DNA from: an uncultured Collinsella sp.
GTDB lineage: Bacteria; Actinomycetota; Coriobacteriia; Coriobacteriales; Coriobacteriaceae
Assembly (NCBI GenBank): GCA_900541285.1
Contig: UQJA01000013.1
Span: 1-27,391 of the forward strand
DNA: 27,391 nucleotides
Reading direction: 5' to 3'
Shown: positions 9,071 to 16,771 of the stretch, in pieces
How positions within the stretch are numbered: position 1 is the first letter of the stretch
Layout of the letters: each line of letters opens with the position of its first letter
Notes under the pieces: generated by a model
The model's input: only the letters and a program-made list of their open reading frames with translations
Told to the model about the DNA's origin: nothing
Databases searched by the model: none
Made by a program: the position numbers and the translations under genes

Positions 9071-9505
9071 GAGTAAATACGATGATCTAGCCTCCGTTCC
9101 CATGTTGGGACGGAGGCTTTTTCTTTGGCTATTTACTCCCTTTCACCTGCGATTTCGCGATTTACTCCCCGTATTTCAAGACGGCAAAGCACAGGGCGGT
9201 ATTCGGAGGAATGGGAGTAAGGATTTATCCCGAGTGAGTAGACGCGCTGTTTTTGTCCCCGAGGGCGAAAAAAGGCTGTTTCGGGGCCCGTGAAACTCAA
9301 ATCGAACTCAGTAGGCTTTTCGGCAGCCTCCGCACGGCGTTACCCCAGGTGGTTGATGGGGAGTAAAGAATCTCGCCATCTCAGGGAAAACGGGAGTAAC
9401 CAGGGGAAATGCCGCGGGGTACCGCCATGTGATGCCGTGTAAGCCACCGCAGCATTTACTCCCGGGGCACGCTGAAAATGTTCGCGTATGCAATGGGGAG
9501 TAAAA
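9071..9505. repeat. Cluster of GGGAGTAAA-like motifs in the guaA-repressor gap
   Basis: The 617-bp stretch 8975-9591 holds no gene. It contains eight copies of GGGAGTAAA or close variants: forward at 9071 (GAGTAAAT), 9213 (GGGAGTAAG), 9358 (GGGGAGTAAAG), 9392 (GGGAGTAAC) and 9495 (GGGGAGTAAAA); reverse (ATTTACTCCC) at 9131, 9160 and 9454. The guaA 3' end itself reads GGGAGTAG (8967-8974). Such repeats next to an integrase could be integrase arm-type sites or att-site remnants. The last copy lies between the perfect inverted repeats GCGTATGC (9484-9491) and GCATACGC (9511-9518). Confidence 0.6.
9090..9126 (+). terminator. Rho-independent terminator after guaA
   Basis: GCCTCCGT pairs with ACGGAGGC around a short loop that itself can pair CCC with GGG, and is followed by TTTTTCTTT. 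It lies 116 bp after the guaA stop and marks the likely end of the chromosomal transcription unit. Confidence 0.85.
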
Positions 9506-9591
9506 ACTCAGCATACGCAGGTGCGAGCGGCGCTCACCGCCTAGCTTGGCGTCCTGATTCGGTTGCGTTGATTGCAAAAGGCAGAGAGCCG

Positions 9592-10005
9592 CTACAGCGA
9601 GGCTTTCCAATCCTCGTACTCTGCGGCGTCGATCTCGCCGTTCTCGAGCTGCGCGCGCTTCTCGGCCCACAGCTCGATCGCCATCGAGGCTTTGGGCGCG
9701 TGCGGCGCCTTGGGGTTCAGAGAGAGGCCCGAGCCGTCGGCTGCGGGCACGATGCCGAAGGAGTCCTCGAGCCGCACGAGAAGCGACATGAGGTCGCCCG
9801 CGGTCTCGACGCCGTAATCCTTGAGGGCGTTGACGGAAACGCCGAGCGCGGCGGCGATGGACTCGAGCAGCTCGGGCTTCACTGCGCGGATGCCGCTCTC
9901 GTAGTGGCGCACGGCCCCCTCGGTCAGGCCGACGGCCTCGGCGAGCTGCGCCTGCGTCATGCCGCGCGACTTGCGGTAACGCCTTATGTTCTCGCCTACG
10001 GACAT
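9592..10005 (-). CDS. Phage-type helix-turn-helix repressor of the element
   Basis: A 137-aa protein with an N-terminal Cro/C1 helix-turn-helix (residues about 5-60). Landmarks are RRYRKSRGMTQAQLAEAVG, LTEGAVRHYESG and a last helix LLESIAAALGVSVNALKDYG. The C-terminal half has no recognised domain and ends in an acidic helix (AQLENGEIDAAEYEDW). The ATG at 10005 follows AGGAGGAGG. It is divergent from the excisionase and integrase genes across a region full of GTACG motifs, so it is probably the regulator that keeps the element integrated. Confidence 0.85.
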   Translation of the reverse strand: MSVGENIRRYRKSRGMTQAQLAEAVGLTEGAVRHYESGIRAVKPELLESIAAALGVSVNALKDYGVETAGDLMSLLVRLEDSFGIVPAADGSGLSLNPKAPHAPKASMAIELWAEKRAQLENGEIDAAEYEDWKASL

Positions 10006-10036
10006 GCGCCCTCCTCCTGGAAATACGTACCCGCAC

Positions 10037-10065
10037 ATCTTATCAGCGTACGCAAATGTACGCAA
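10037..10065 (-). promoter_or_regulatory. Promoter of the repressor gene
   Basis: On the minus strand TTGCGT (10065-10060) and TAAGAT (10042-10037) are 17 bp apart, about 32 bp upstream of the start at 10005. The match is moderate. It overlaps two GTACG motifs, which would allow autoregulation. Confidence 0.45.
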
Positions 10066-10070
10066 TTCTA

Positions 10071-10099
10071 TTGACAGTACAGATTCGTACGTTTACTCT
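10071..10099 (+). promoter_or_regulatory. Promoter of the excisionase-integrase operon
   Basis: A perfect TTGACA -35 box at 10071-10076 and TACTCT at 10094-10099 are 17 bp apart. GTAC motifs lie inside the spacer and around it, so repression by the divergent regulator is likely. Confidence 0.65.
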
Positions 10100-10145
10100 C
10101 AATCTGTAAACCGTACGTATCCGTACGCTATTGATAGGAGGATCC

Positions 10146-10349
10146 ATGGACGAGAAGGTGGCGAAGACGCCGAGGCCGCACATGCTGGACGCCGACGAGG
10201 TCGCGGAGCTGCTGAGGATCAAGAAAGGCAGCGCCTACGAGGTGATCAGGAGGATAAACGCCGAGCAGGAGGCGCGCGGGCGCGTGGTGATCCGCGGGCG
10301 CGTCCGGAGCGACGTCTTCGACGCCCTGTACTTCCCGGAGGTGGACTGA
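10146..10349 (+). CDS. Small DNA-binding protein, excisionase-like
   Basis: A 67-aa protein with a winged-helix MerR/excisionase type pattern: LDADEVAELLRIKKGSAYEV is the helix-turn-helix, followed by a basic beta-wing RGRVVIRGRVRSDVF. Small proteins of this kind directly upstream of tyrosine integrases usually act as excisionases or directionality factors. The ATG at 10146 follows a perfect AGGAGG with a 4-bp gap. The stop lies one base before the integrase start, so both are translated together. Confidence 0.8.
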   Translation: MDEKVAKTPRPHMLDADEVAELLRIKKGSAYEVIRRINAEQEARGRVVIRGRVRSDVFDALYFPEVD

Positions 10350-10350
10350 C

Positions 10351-11421
10351 ATGCCCGTGTACAAGGATGGCAACAACGGCACGTTCTACGTGCAGTGCTA
10401 CTACCGCGACGCCCGCGGCTCGAAGCGCCACAAGACGAAGCGCGGCTTCTCCTCCGAGGTGGAGGCCGCAGTGTGGGAGAGCCAGTTCAAGAGCCTTAAC
10501 GGCGGGGCCATGGACATGACGTTCTCCGAGTTCGTGGAGGTGTACGCCTCCGAGGTGAAGCCGCGCGTACGCGAGCACACGTGGATCACCAAGGAGTACA
10601 TCATCAACGACAAGCTCGTGCCGTTCTTCGGGGACATGCGCATGTGCGACGTGAGGCCGATCGACGTCATCAGGTGGCAAAACGAGCTCACCGAGCACCG
10701 GGACGCCGACGGGAAGCCCTGGGCGCCGACGTACCTGCGCACGGTGAACAACCAGCTCAACGCCATCTTCAACCACGCCGAGCGCTACTACGGCCTCGCC
10801 GACAACCCGGTGCGCAGGGTCGACAAAATAGGCTCGAAGAAGGGCGGCGAGATGCAGTTCTGGACCAAGGACGAGTACCTGAGGTTCAGCGAGGCCGTCA
10901 TGGACAAGCCGCTGTCGTTCCACGCCTTCGAGCTGCTCTACTGGACGGGCATCCGCTGCGGCGAGCTCCTGGCGCTCACGCCGTCCGACTTCATGCTGGA
11001 GACTTCGCGGCTGCGCATCAACAAGTCGTACCAGAGCCTCCACGGCGTGGACACCGTGACCGACCCCAAGACGCCAAAGTCGGTGCGCACGATCGTCATG
11101 CCCGCCTTCCTGCGCGACGAGATGGCGGACTTCATCGAGATGCGCGACGACGTCGCCCCCGACGAGCGCCTGTTCGCCGTGACCAAGCACTTCCTGGCCC
11201 ACGAGATGGAGCGAGGGTGCAAGGCGTCGGGCGTGAAGCGCATCCGCGTGCACGACATACGCCACAGCCACGTGAGCCTGCTGATCGAGATGGGCTTCTC
11301 CGCGCTGGCAATCGCCGAGCGCATGGGCCACGAGGCGGTGGACATCACCTACCGATACGCGCACCTGTTCCCCACGAAGCAGGACGAGATGGCAGCCGCG
11401 CTCGACGGGGCGAGGGGGTAA
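10351..11421 (+). CDS. int: Tyrosine site-specific integrase
   Basis: A 356-aa phage-type integrase. An N-terminal arm-binding-like part (about 1-50, basic with YRDARGSKRHKTK) is followed by a SAM-like core-binding domain (about 55-150) and the catalytic domain. Catalytic residues are visible: Arg202 in TGIRCGEL, His301 and Arg304 in HDIRHSH, His327 in MGHEAVD, and the nucleophile Tyr336 in TYRYAHL. All are intact, so the enzyme should be active. It is the second gene of the operon with the excisionase. The integration site is probably at or beside the guaA 3' end (inference). Confidence 0.96.
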   Translation: MPVYKDGNNGTFYVQCYYRDARGSKRHKTKRGFSSEVEAAVWESQFKSLNGGAMDMTFSEFVEVYASEVKPRVREHTWITKEYIINDKLVPFFGDMRMCDVRPIDVIRWQNELTEHRDADGKPWAPTYLRTVNNQLNAIFNHAERYYGLADNPVRRVDKIGSKKGGEMQFWTKDEYLRFSEAVMDKPLSFHAFELLYWTGIRCGELLALTPSDFMLETSRLRINKSYQSLHGVDTVTDPKTPKSVRTIVMPAFLRDEMADFIEMRDDVAPDERLFAVTKHFLAHEMERGCKASGVKRIRVHDIRHSHVSLLIEMGFSALAIAERMGHEAVDITYRYAHLFPTKQDEMAAALDGARG

Positions 11422-11426
11422 GAAGG

Positions 11427-11852
11427 ATGCCGTGCGATAACAGCGCCCGCAGGCGCAGCAAGACGATGGCGTTCCGCTGCACGCCCGAGGAGCGCAAGCT
11501 GATATGCGACATGGCCGCCTGGAGCGGCATGAGCCGACAGGACTACATCATCGCCAAGCTCACCGACACGCAGGTGGTCGTGAAGCCCTCCGTGGGCGTG
11601 CAGAAGGCGCTCAAGGACTCGATGGCAGAGTTGACCAAGGAGGTCCGTCTGGCGGCCTCCTACGGCGAGCTGAGCGAGTCCCTGCAGCAGAGGGTCGAGC
11701 TCGTGATGAGGTTCTTCCTGGCGCTCGGCGAGTCTGTTGACGTGCCGGCGGTTGAGGCATCACAACATGCCGCACCCTTGAAGGAGCCGACGGCAACCGT
11801 CATGGACGCAGGCTCCGACACCGCAAGCATCTTCGAGATGGGACGCAGGTAG
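11427..11852 (+). CDS. MobC-like mobilisation / ribbon-helix-helix protein
   Basis: A 141-aa protein. The N-terminal part reads KTMAFRCTPEERKLICDMAA and then SGMSRQDYIIAKL, the pattern of relaxosome accessory proteins (MobC type) and their ribbon-helix-helix DNA-binding domain. The middle is helical (QKALKDSMAELTKEVRLAA) and the C-terminus is low-complexity. The ATG at 11427 comes five bases after the integrase stop, with AAGAAGG before it, so it is part of the integrase operon. No relaxase follows: the next gene is convergent, with a gap of 3 bp and no terminator. It could help a relaxase supplied from elsewhere, or act as a plain regulator. Confidence 0.7.
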   Translation: MPCDNSARRRSKTMAFRCTPEERKLICDMAAWSGMSRQDYIIAKLTDTQVVVKPSVGVQKALKDSMAELTKEVRLAASYGELSESLQQRVELVMRFFLALGESVDVPAVEASQHAAPLKEPTATVMDAGSDTASIFEMGRR

Positions 11853-11855
11853 GGC

Positions 11856-13559
11856 CTATCGCCAGACCTCCAACGCCTTGTTCGCAAGCCATTCGGCGCG
11901 ATCGGCGATGTCGTCCTCGCCCCAAGATTCTTTCTCCAAGGCGCCGGCCATCGTCGCAAGGCCGGCGGCGCAGAGGGCAAGGCCGTCCTTGTACCCCTTT
12001 CCCTGCTTCTTGGTGGTCCAATCGGCGTCGCGGATAGAGGCGTTGAGCGAATGCGTGATGATGGCCAGATTGCCGAGCGTGAGGAGCTTCCTGTCCCTTC
12101 GCGTCGCGGCCTCCTCGTCGAGGGCTCCCCATTTGTTGCGCCACTTCTTGGGCATCATGTGCTCGAGGGTGTACTGGTTGAACCCGAGCAGGGCCGTGCT
12201 GCTCATGCCCGGGCGTATGGCGCTTTCCAACAGATAGAGGACGCCCTTGGACTGGAGGTTGTACAGGCACGATTCCTCGAATGCCGCTCGAACCTCGGCG
12301 TCGCCGGGCATGTACGTCGTCGCCTCTTCGTTGGCTTCGAGAGCCTTCCTCAGTGCCTTCGCGTCCTTTACCTCGTTCAGGATCAGCGAGGTGAACAGCC
12401 TGTTGTAGTTCTTCGTGGTCGCCTGGACCAGCGTTCGGCGGACGATGTAGCTCTCAAGCAGGGCGAAGACCTCGGATTCCTCGCCCGAAGACTCGGCGTT
12501 CTTGCGAACGTAGAGTACGTACGGGATGAGCGTCGAGTTCTTGAGGCCGAATATCAGCACGTTCAGGCGCTCGGTCGACGGTGCGGGCGGGACGTTCCTA
12601 TCGCAGCAGGTGGGGTCGAACGTCGACTCGAACACTGCGGCATAGGCGTTCATTGCATTCAGGACCTCGTCTTTGCCCCCGTCGCAGTACCTGCTGATGA
12701 AATCCTTGTAGGACTGGAAGAGATTCGAGGTGCGCGAGTAGTAGAGCTTGTCCTCGGCGGTCACGCAGCGCGCCTTATCTTGCACCATGATCTGCAGGAA
12801 CGCGTCGAAGAAGAGGTCGATAAGCGTTCGCTTGATGCGGCCGGTGACGACCTCCTGGTCCCAAAAGCTCTTCTTCTCTGCCGTCGGCTCGAAGACGTCT
12901 TCCCAGCTATCCTTGAACGCCTGCTCGTTCTCGCGGTTGAAGAAGTAGTTCTTCAGGAGCTCTGCCGTGGTCAAGCGCACGCCGAGCGAGTTGATGGTGT
13001 CGAATATCTGCTGCTCGTCCTCGCCCTCGGTTAGGTCGATGCAGACGAACTGAACGTTCGACTTGATCGTGTTCCTGTCGACCTTTTCCGGGTCGATGTT
13101 CTTGAGGAAGTAGTTGTAGGCGCCGATGATGGCCGAGGAACCCTCGACGGGCTCGCTGCCCGTTGCATTGACGACCTTCTCGAAATCCTGCCGGTCATAT
13201 TTGCCGTGCCTCAAGGCGACTTCGCCAGTCTCTAGAACGAAATCTCGCTCGAACAGCCTGTTGGCGTCGATTTTCGCGCAAAGCGCCTTGAAGAAGATGA
13301 CCATGGTCGTGAGGCGCTGCTGGCCATCGATGACGGTGCGAACCTCCGACACTTCGGACCAGGTGTAGCCGGAAGACTCCTGCTTCAGGATGATGGAGCC
13401 CAGGAAGTAGGGCCGCTTCGAGGCCGTGACAAACTCCATATCGCCAAGGAAGCGCTCCCACTGCTCTTCTCCCCAGACGTACGCCCTTTGGTAGAAGGGT
13501 ATTTCGAGCAGGCGCGATCCGTTGAACACGCCGCTTATCGTAGATTTTCCTGCATCCAT
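11856..13559 (-). CDS. GmrSD-type DUF262/DUF1524 protein (type IV restriction-like)
   Basis: A 567-aa protein with the DUF262 signatures IPFYQRAYVW (20-29) and DGQQR (78-82), a ParB/sulfiredoxin-like NTP-binding module. It also has a C-terminal DUF1524 HNH-type nuclease: EHMMPKKW (His467), GNLA (496) and a following LN (505-506). Fused GmrSD proteins cut modified DNA, and SspE, which has the same two domains, acts in phosphorothioate-linked defence. The key residues look intact. It is the last gene of the minus-strand operon, 70 bp after the SNF2 gene. This is the only large gap in the operon, so the gene may have its own start of transcription. The ATG at 13559 lacks a strong ribosome site. 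Confidence 0.9.
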   Translation of the reverse strand: MDAGKSTISGVFNGSRLLEIPFYQRAYVWGEEQWERFLGDMEFVTASKRPYFLGSIILKQESSGYTWSEVSEVRTVIDGQQRLTTMVIFFKALCAKIDANRLFERDFVLETGEVALRHGKYDRQDFEKVVNATGSEPVEGSSAIIGAYNYFLKNIDPEKVDRNTIKSNVQFVCIDLTEGEDEQQIFDTINSLGVRLTTAELLKNYFFNRENEQAFKDSWEDVFEPTAEKKSFWDQEVVTGRIKRTLIDLFFDAFLQIMVQDKARCVTAEDKLYYSRTSNLFQSYKDFISRYCDGGKDEVLNAMNAYAAVFESTFDPTCCDRNVPPAPSTERLNVLIFGLKNSTLIPYVLYVRKNAESSGEESEVFALLESYIVRRTLVQATTKNYNRLFTSLILNEVKDAKALRKALEANEEATTYMPGDAEVRAAFEESCLYNLQSKGVLYLLESAIRPGMSSTALLGFNQYTLEHMMPKKWRNKWGALDEEAATRRDRKLLTLGNLAIITHSLNASIRDADWTTKKQGKGYKDGLALCAAGLATMAGALEKESWGEDDIADRAEWLANKALEVWR

Positions 13560-13629
13560 CCTTAAAGCCCTATCTTTCCTTCGCAGTTGTTACTTATGAG
13601 CCAATATCGTCAGTGCGCCGTTCGGCCTC

Positions 13630-15573
13630 TTAGTATTCCAGGCTCTTGGCATCTTCTCCCAGCAGGCGCTCGAAGACGATACGCAGGTCCTCGTCATCGA
13701 GGTAGCCGCCCTCGAGGCAGCCGCGGTCGATGGCGTCGAGCATCGTCTGCTCCTTCTCCTTCAAGCGGTCGTAGATCACGGCGTCCAGGGATAGCTCCCT
13801 GCCGTCGCGCATGAACTTCTCTCGCATGAAGTAGTAGCGCGTCTTCTGGTCGTCGGGCAGGCCCAGACGGTGTATGCGGTCCTTCGACTGCAGCAGGTGC
13901 ACCAAGTTGTAGCTGTACTCGAAATACACCGCGTCGTGACAGACGCTGTGCAGAGAGACCGACTCGGCAAGCGTCTGCGGGTTGGTCACGAGCACCCTGA
14001 AGCGCCCCGCGCGGAAGTCGTCCAGAATCTCGCGTCGCTCTTCCTGAGGAGTGGCGCCGTAGATCGCCTCTACCGGAATCCCCATGGCGGCGAGGTCGCG
14101 GCGGAGGTTGCTGATGCTGCGGACGAAGATGCACCATACTATGACGGGGCGGCCTTCGGCGACGACGCGCTCCACGAGCCGCTCGCACGCCACGAGCTTC
14201 GAGCTCGGGCGGCTTCGCTCGATGGCCTCGTAGAACGTCTGCGAGAAGTCGACGTAGTCGATGTCCGAGTAGTCGTCGCCGACCTGGTCGAGCACGTACT
14301 CGAGGTCGCCTGGGTCCACTGCAGAGCAGAGCATCTCGGGATCGCTCTCGAGCTGCAGGGTGCGTATGATCCTCGCGAGCGCGTTGGGACAAGACGCGTA
14401 CAGGACTCGCAGCAACGTGTCCTCATCGGGCGTCGCCTCGACCTCCACGATCTCGTCGGGCTCCGGGCGCGGCACGCCGAGCTCATCCTTGTTCGTTCGG
14501 CAGAAGAAGGGCGCCAGGCTGTCGTTGAGGCTTGCCTGGAGGTCCGCATCGGGCGCGCGGAGCTCGCCCGGCTCGTAGCCGAAGAACGTGTCGTAGTCCT
14601 CGGGATACAGGATGTGCAGCAGGTTGTAGATGTCCTGGTAGGTGTTCGGGATGGGCGTTCCCGTAAGGGCGATCACGAACTTCGCGCCGTCGGCCGCCTC
14701 GAGCGCGGCTTCCGCGCGCCTGCCGCCGATGGCCTTCACCCGATGCACCTCGTCGAAGACGAGCAGGGTCTGGTCGGGGATGATGGAATGCAGCTCCCGC
14801 ACGTAGCCCGAGAGCGACTCGTAGTTGAACGTGAACAGGTTGCATGCGCCGCTGTCGAGCGATAGCGCGTTGCGCCTGCGCTCGGTCGACATCGCCGCTA
14901 TGGCGGGGTCTCCCAGCGAGAAGCAGCTCAAAGGGAGCTTATCCCCGAAGGTGGCGACCCATTCCTTCTCCCACGACTCGAAGCCGTTCTTGGGGCAAAC
15001 CACCACGATGCGCCGTGCGTGGCCCAAATGGCGCAGGTAGGCGAACACGCCGAGCACCGTCGCGGTCTTGCCGGCGCCGGGCACCGAGAAGTCGGCCGCG
15101 CGCCCAACCGTCGCCATGAAGAAGGCGTCGAGCATCTGCCGGTCGCGCAGGGGGCGCACCATCGATGCGTTCACCACGTCGCGGAACTCCCGGAAGCGCG
15201 GCCCCAACTGGGGGTCGTCGGCGATGCACTCGGCGGTCTGCGACTTGATGGCCAAGCCCACTTCGGAGCGCTCGCGGATGTAAGTCTCGCCGGCGTTCAC
15301 GAAGGCGCCGAAGCTCGGGTCCAGCGCAACCTCGACGCCGTGGCCGTCGGCCTCCATGATCGCCTCGAGCATGTCCTGGCACTCGCGAAGGCCCATGTCG
15401 CCATCGAGCAGAATGCGGTCGCGGTCGGTGCCGTCTACGGCGCTCGCCGGGTAGTACAGCCAGGCGCGCCATGCGGCCGAGGCCATGAACGAGGCGACGT
15501 CTTGCCCCTCGATGCGCAGGTACATGCCTGGCCGCGCCTCGTCGTAGCAGACGACGGCCCTAGGCGCGCTCAT
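13630..15573 (-). CDS. SNF2-type DNA helicase/translocase
   Basis: A 647-aa superfamily 2 protein. Motif I is VPGAGKT (164-170), motif II is DEVH (274-277), and motif III is TGTP (304-307). The second RecA-like domain ends in SKDRIHRLG (Arg569), typical of SNF2 proteins. The first 150 residues have no recognised domain and may bind partners. No nuclease domain is visible, so it would move along or remodel DNA for the other proteins. The ATG at 15573 is preferred (GGTGAG upstream); a GTG at 15582 is possible. It overlaps the stop of the ParB-like gene by 14 bp, which implies coupled translation with that gene. Confidence 0.9.
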   Translation of the reverse strand: MSAPRAVVCYDEARPGMYLRIEGQDVASFMASAAWRAWLYYPASAVDGTDRDRILLDGDMGLRECQDMLEAIMEADGHGVEVALDPSFGAFVNAGETYIRERSEVGLAIKSQTAECIADDPQLGPRFREFRDVVNASMVRPLRDRQMLDAFFMATVGRAADFSVPGAGKTATVLGVFAYLRHLGHARRIVVVCPKNGFESWEKEWVATFGDKLPLSCFSLGDPAIAAMSTERRRNALSLDSGACNLFTFNYESLSGYVRELHSIIPDQTLLVFDEVHRVKAIGGRRAEAALEAADGAKFVIALTGTPIPNTYQDIYNLLHILYPEDYDTFFGYEPGELRAPDADLQASLNDSLAPFFCRTNKDELGVPRPEPDEIVEVEATPDEDTLLRVLYASCPNALARIIRTLQLESDPEMLCSAVDPGDLEYVLDQVGDDYSDIDYVDFSQTFYEAIERSRPSSKLVACERLVERVVAEGRPVIVWCIFVRSISNLRRDLAAMGIPVEAIYGATPQEERREILDDFRAGRFRVLVTNPQTLAESVSLHSVCHDAVYFEYSYNLVHLLQSKDRIHRLGLPDDQKTRYYFMREKFMRDGRELSLDAVIYDRLKEKEQTMLDAIDRGCLEGGYLDDEDLRIVFERLLGEDAKSLEY

Positions 15574-16771
15574 CGATCTCACCGATCAGCTCTTCCACCT
15601 TGTCGGCGACGGCAACGAGGTTACGGCGCACCTTCTCGAGCTCGTCGGGTCCCAGCACGTCGAGCATCTCGGGAAGGATCTTCTCGAGCTCGGAGAGGCA
15701 GTCGGCGGATTTCTTGGCGGGCGTGTCCATGAGCTTGACGCGGCGCACGGTTTCCCTTGCACGGTCGCCTGCGCGCTTGAAGCCGTCGACGAGGTTGCCG
15801 TCCGAGCGCAGCTCGCTCACCTTCTCGCGCGTGAGGGCGTCGGGACCCATCTTCTCGAGGAGCTCGGACATGGCCTGCAGCTCGGCGGCCTTGAAGTCGG
15901 CCTCCGCATCCGTGCCTGCCACGCTGCCGAAGTCTCTCACGTATCGGGTGATGTCGCCCTCGGGCTGCACCACCATGTTGGCGAACATGAGCCGTTTGAC
16001 AAGCTGCTTGTCGCGCCTGTTGTCGTACTTCTTCAGCACGCGGCTGAATTCGCCCAAGGGGCCATCGACTTTGAGGGCGCGGGCGAGGTGGTACTGCTCG
16101 GGGGCCTGGCAGAATTCGAGGAACTCCTCCATGTACTGGGCGCGGTCGACGAGTTTTTTCACCTCCGCCTCGGTCATGCCCGTCGCGTTGCCGTACTCCG
16201 CAGGGGTTATGAGGTGGTTCTTAACCACGTCGCGGTATACGCCGACGAGTCGGTCGACGGGGTCGTACGCCACCTTCTCCTCTTCGCCGATCTGGATGGC
16301 GAGCTCGAGCAGCTTGATGCGCTTGGGGTCGCTGCCGGTGGCGTCGTCGAGAATGGCGGCCTCGAACCAGCCCGCCTCGTTGTTCGCCCGCGCGAGGCGG
16401 CGGACGCAGGTCAGGCGTCGGTTGCCGTCGATGACGCGCCCATCGTTGAGCACGATGCCCGGCCTAAGCTGGCCGCGAAGGGCGATGCTCTTCTCGGTCT
16501 TCCTGAGCGCGCCGGGGTTGCTCTCGACGATGAAGTCCTCGATAACGCCGTTATATTCGTCGCGGCCGAGGGCGAGCAGGTCCGCACTCTGCGCAGAGTT
16601 GTACTCGCTTACCCAAGTGGCGATGCGATCATTCTGGTCGTTGTAGAACAGAAGGTCGCACTTGATGCGGTAGATGTCGAAGTCGCGCGTCACGTTGTCG
16701 ATGGAGTGCTTCTCCTTGCGCCCCGTCGGCAGGACGTTGCCGGTCGCGATCCCTTCCTCAAGCAAGCTCAT
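15560..16771 (-). CDS. ParB/sulfiredoxin-fold protein with DGNRR motif
   Basis: A 403-aa protein. A ParB-like N-terminal domain is seen around residues 75-135, with RPGIVLNDGRVIDGNRRL; DGNRR (115-119) corresponds to the nucleotide-binding box of the fold. A helix-turn-helix-like segment follows (NATGMTEAEVKKLVDRAQYM), as in ParB, and the C-terminal third is long helices, partly coiled coil (SELEKILPEMLDVLG). It is unlike the true partition ParB of the element at 26213. The ATG has AAGGAGG upstream, inside the end of the previous gene (14-bp overlap). Context suggests DNA recognition or an NTP-dependent switch for the adjacent SNF2 helicase (inference). Confidence 0.8.
   Translation of the reverse strand: MSLLEEGIATGNVLPTGRKEKHSIDNVTRDFDIYRIKCDLLFYNDQNDRIATWVSEYNSAQSADLLALGRDEYNGVIEDFIVESNPGALRKTEKSIALRGQLRPGIVLNDGRVIDGNRRLTCVRRLARANNEAGWFEAAILDDATGSDPKRIKLLELAIQIGEEEKVAYDPVDRLVGVYRDVVKNHLITPAEYGNATGMTEAEVKKLVDRAQYMEEFLEFCQAPEQYHLARALKVDGPLGEFSRVLKKYDNRRDKQLVKRLMFANMVVQPEGDITRYVRDFGSVAGTDAEADFKAAELQAMSELLEKMGPDALTREKVSELRSDGNLVDGFKRAGDRARETVRRVKLMDTPAKKSADCLSELEKILPEMLDVLGPDELEKVRRNLVAVADKVEELIGEIDERA

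Larger units (their letters stand above)
10027..10126. promoter_or_regulatory. Operator region with seven GTAC motifs between repressor and excisionase genes
   Basis: GTAC occurs at 10027, 10048, 10058, 10077, 10087, 10113 and 10123, most of them within CGTACG or close variants, for example CGTACGCAAATGTACGCAA at 10047-10065. The dense, roughly helically spaced copies overlap both divergent promoters and are the likely operators of the neighbouring repressor. Confidence 0.65.

Noticed and set aside
7118..9103. Long minus-strand open frame opposite guaA
   Set aside because: Antisense shadow; guaA on the plus strand has all catalytic motifs.
9071..9505. CRISPR-like array from the repeated GGGAGTAAA motif
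   Set aside because: The repeats are only 8-10 bp, irregularly spaced and in both orientations; there are no cas genes.
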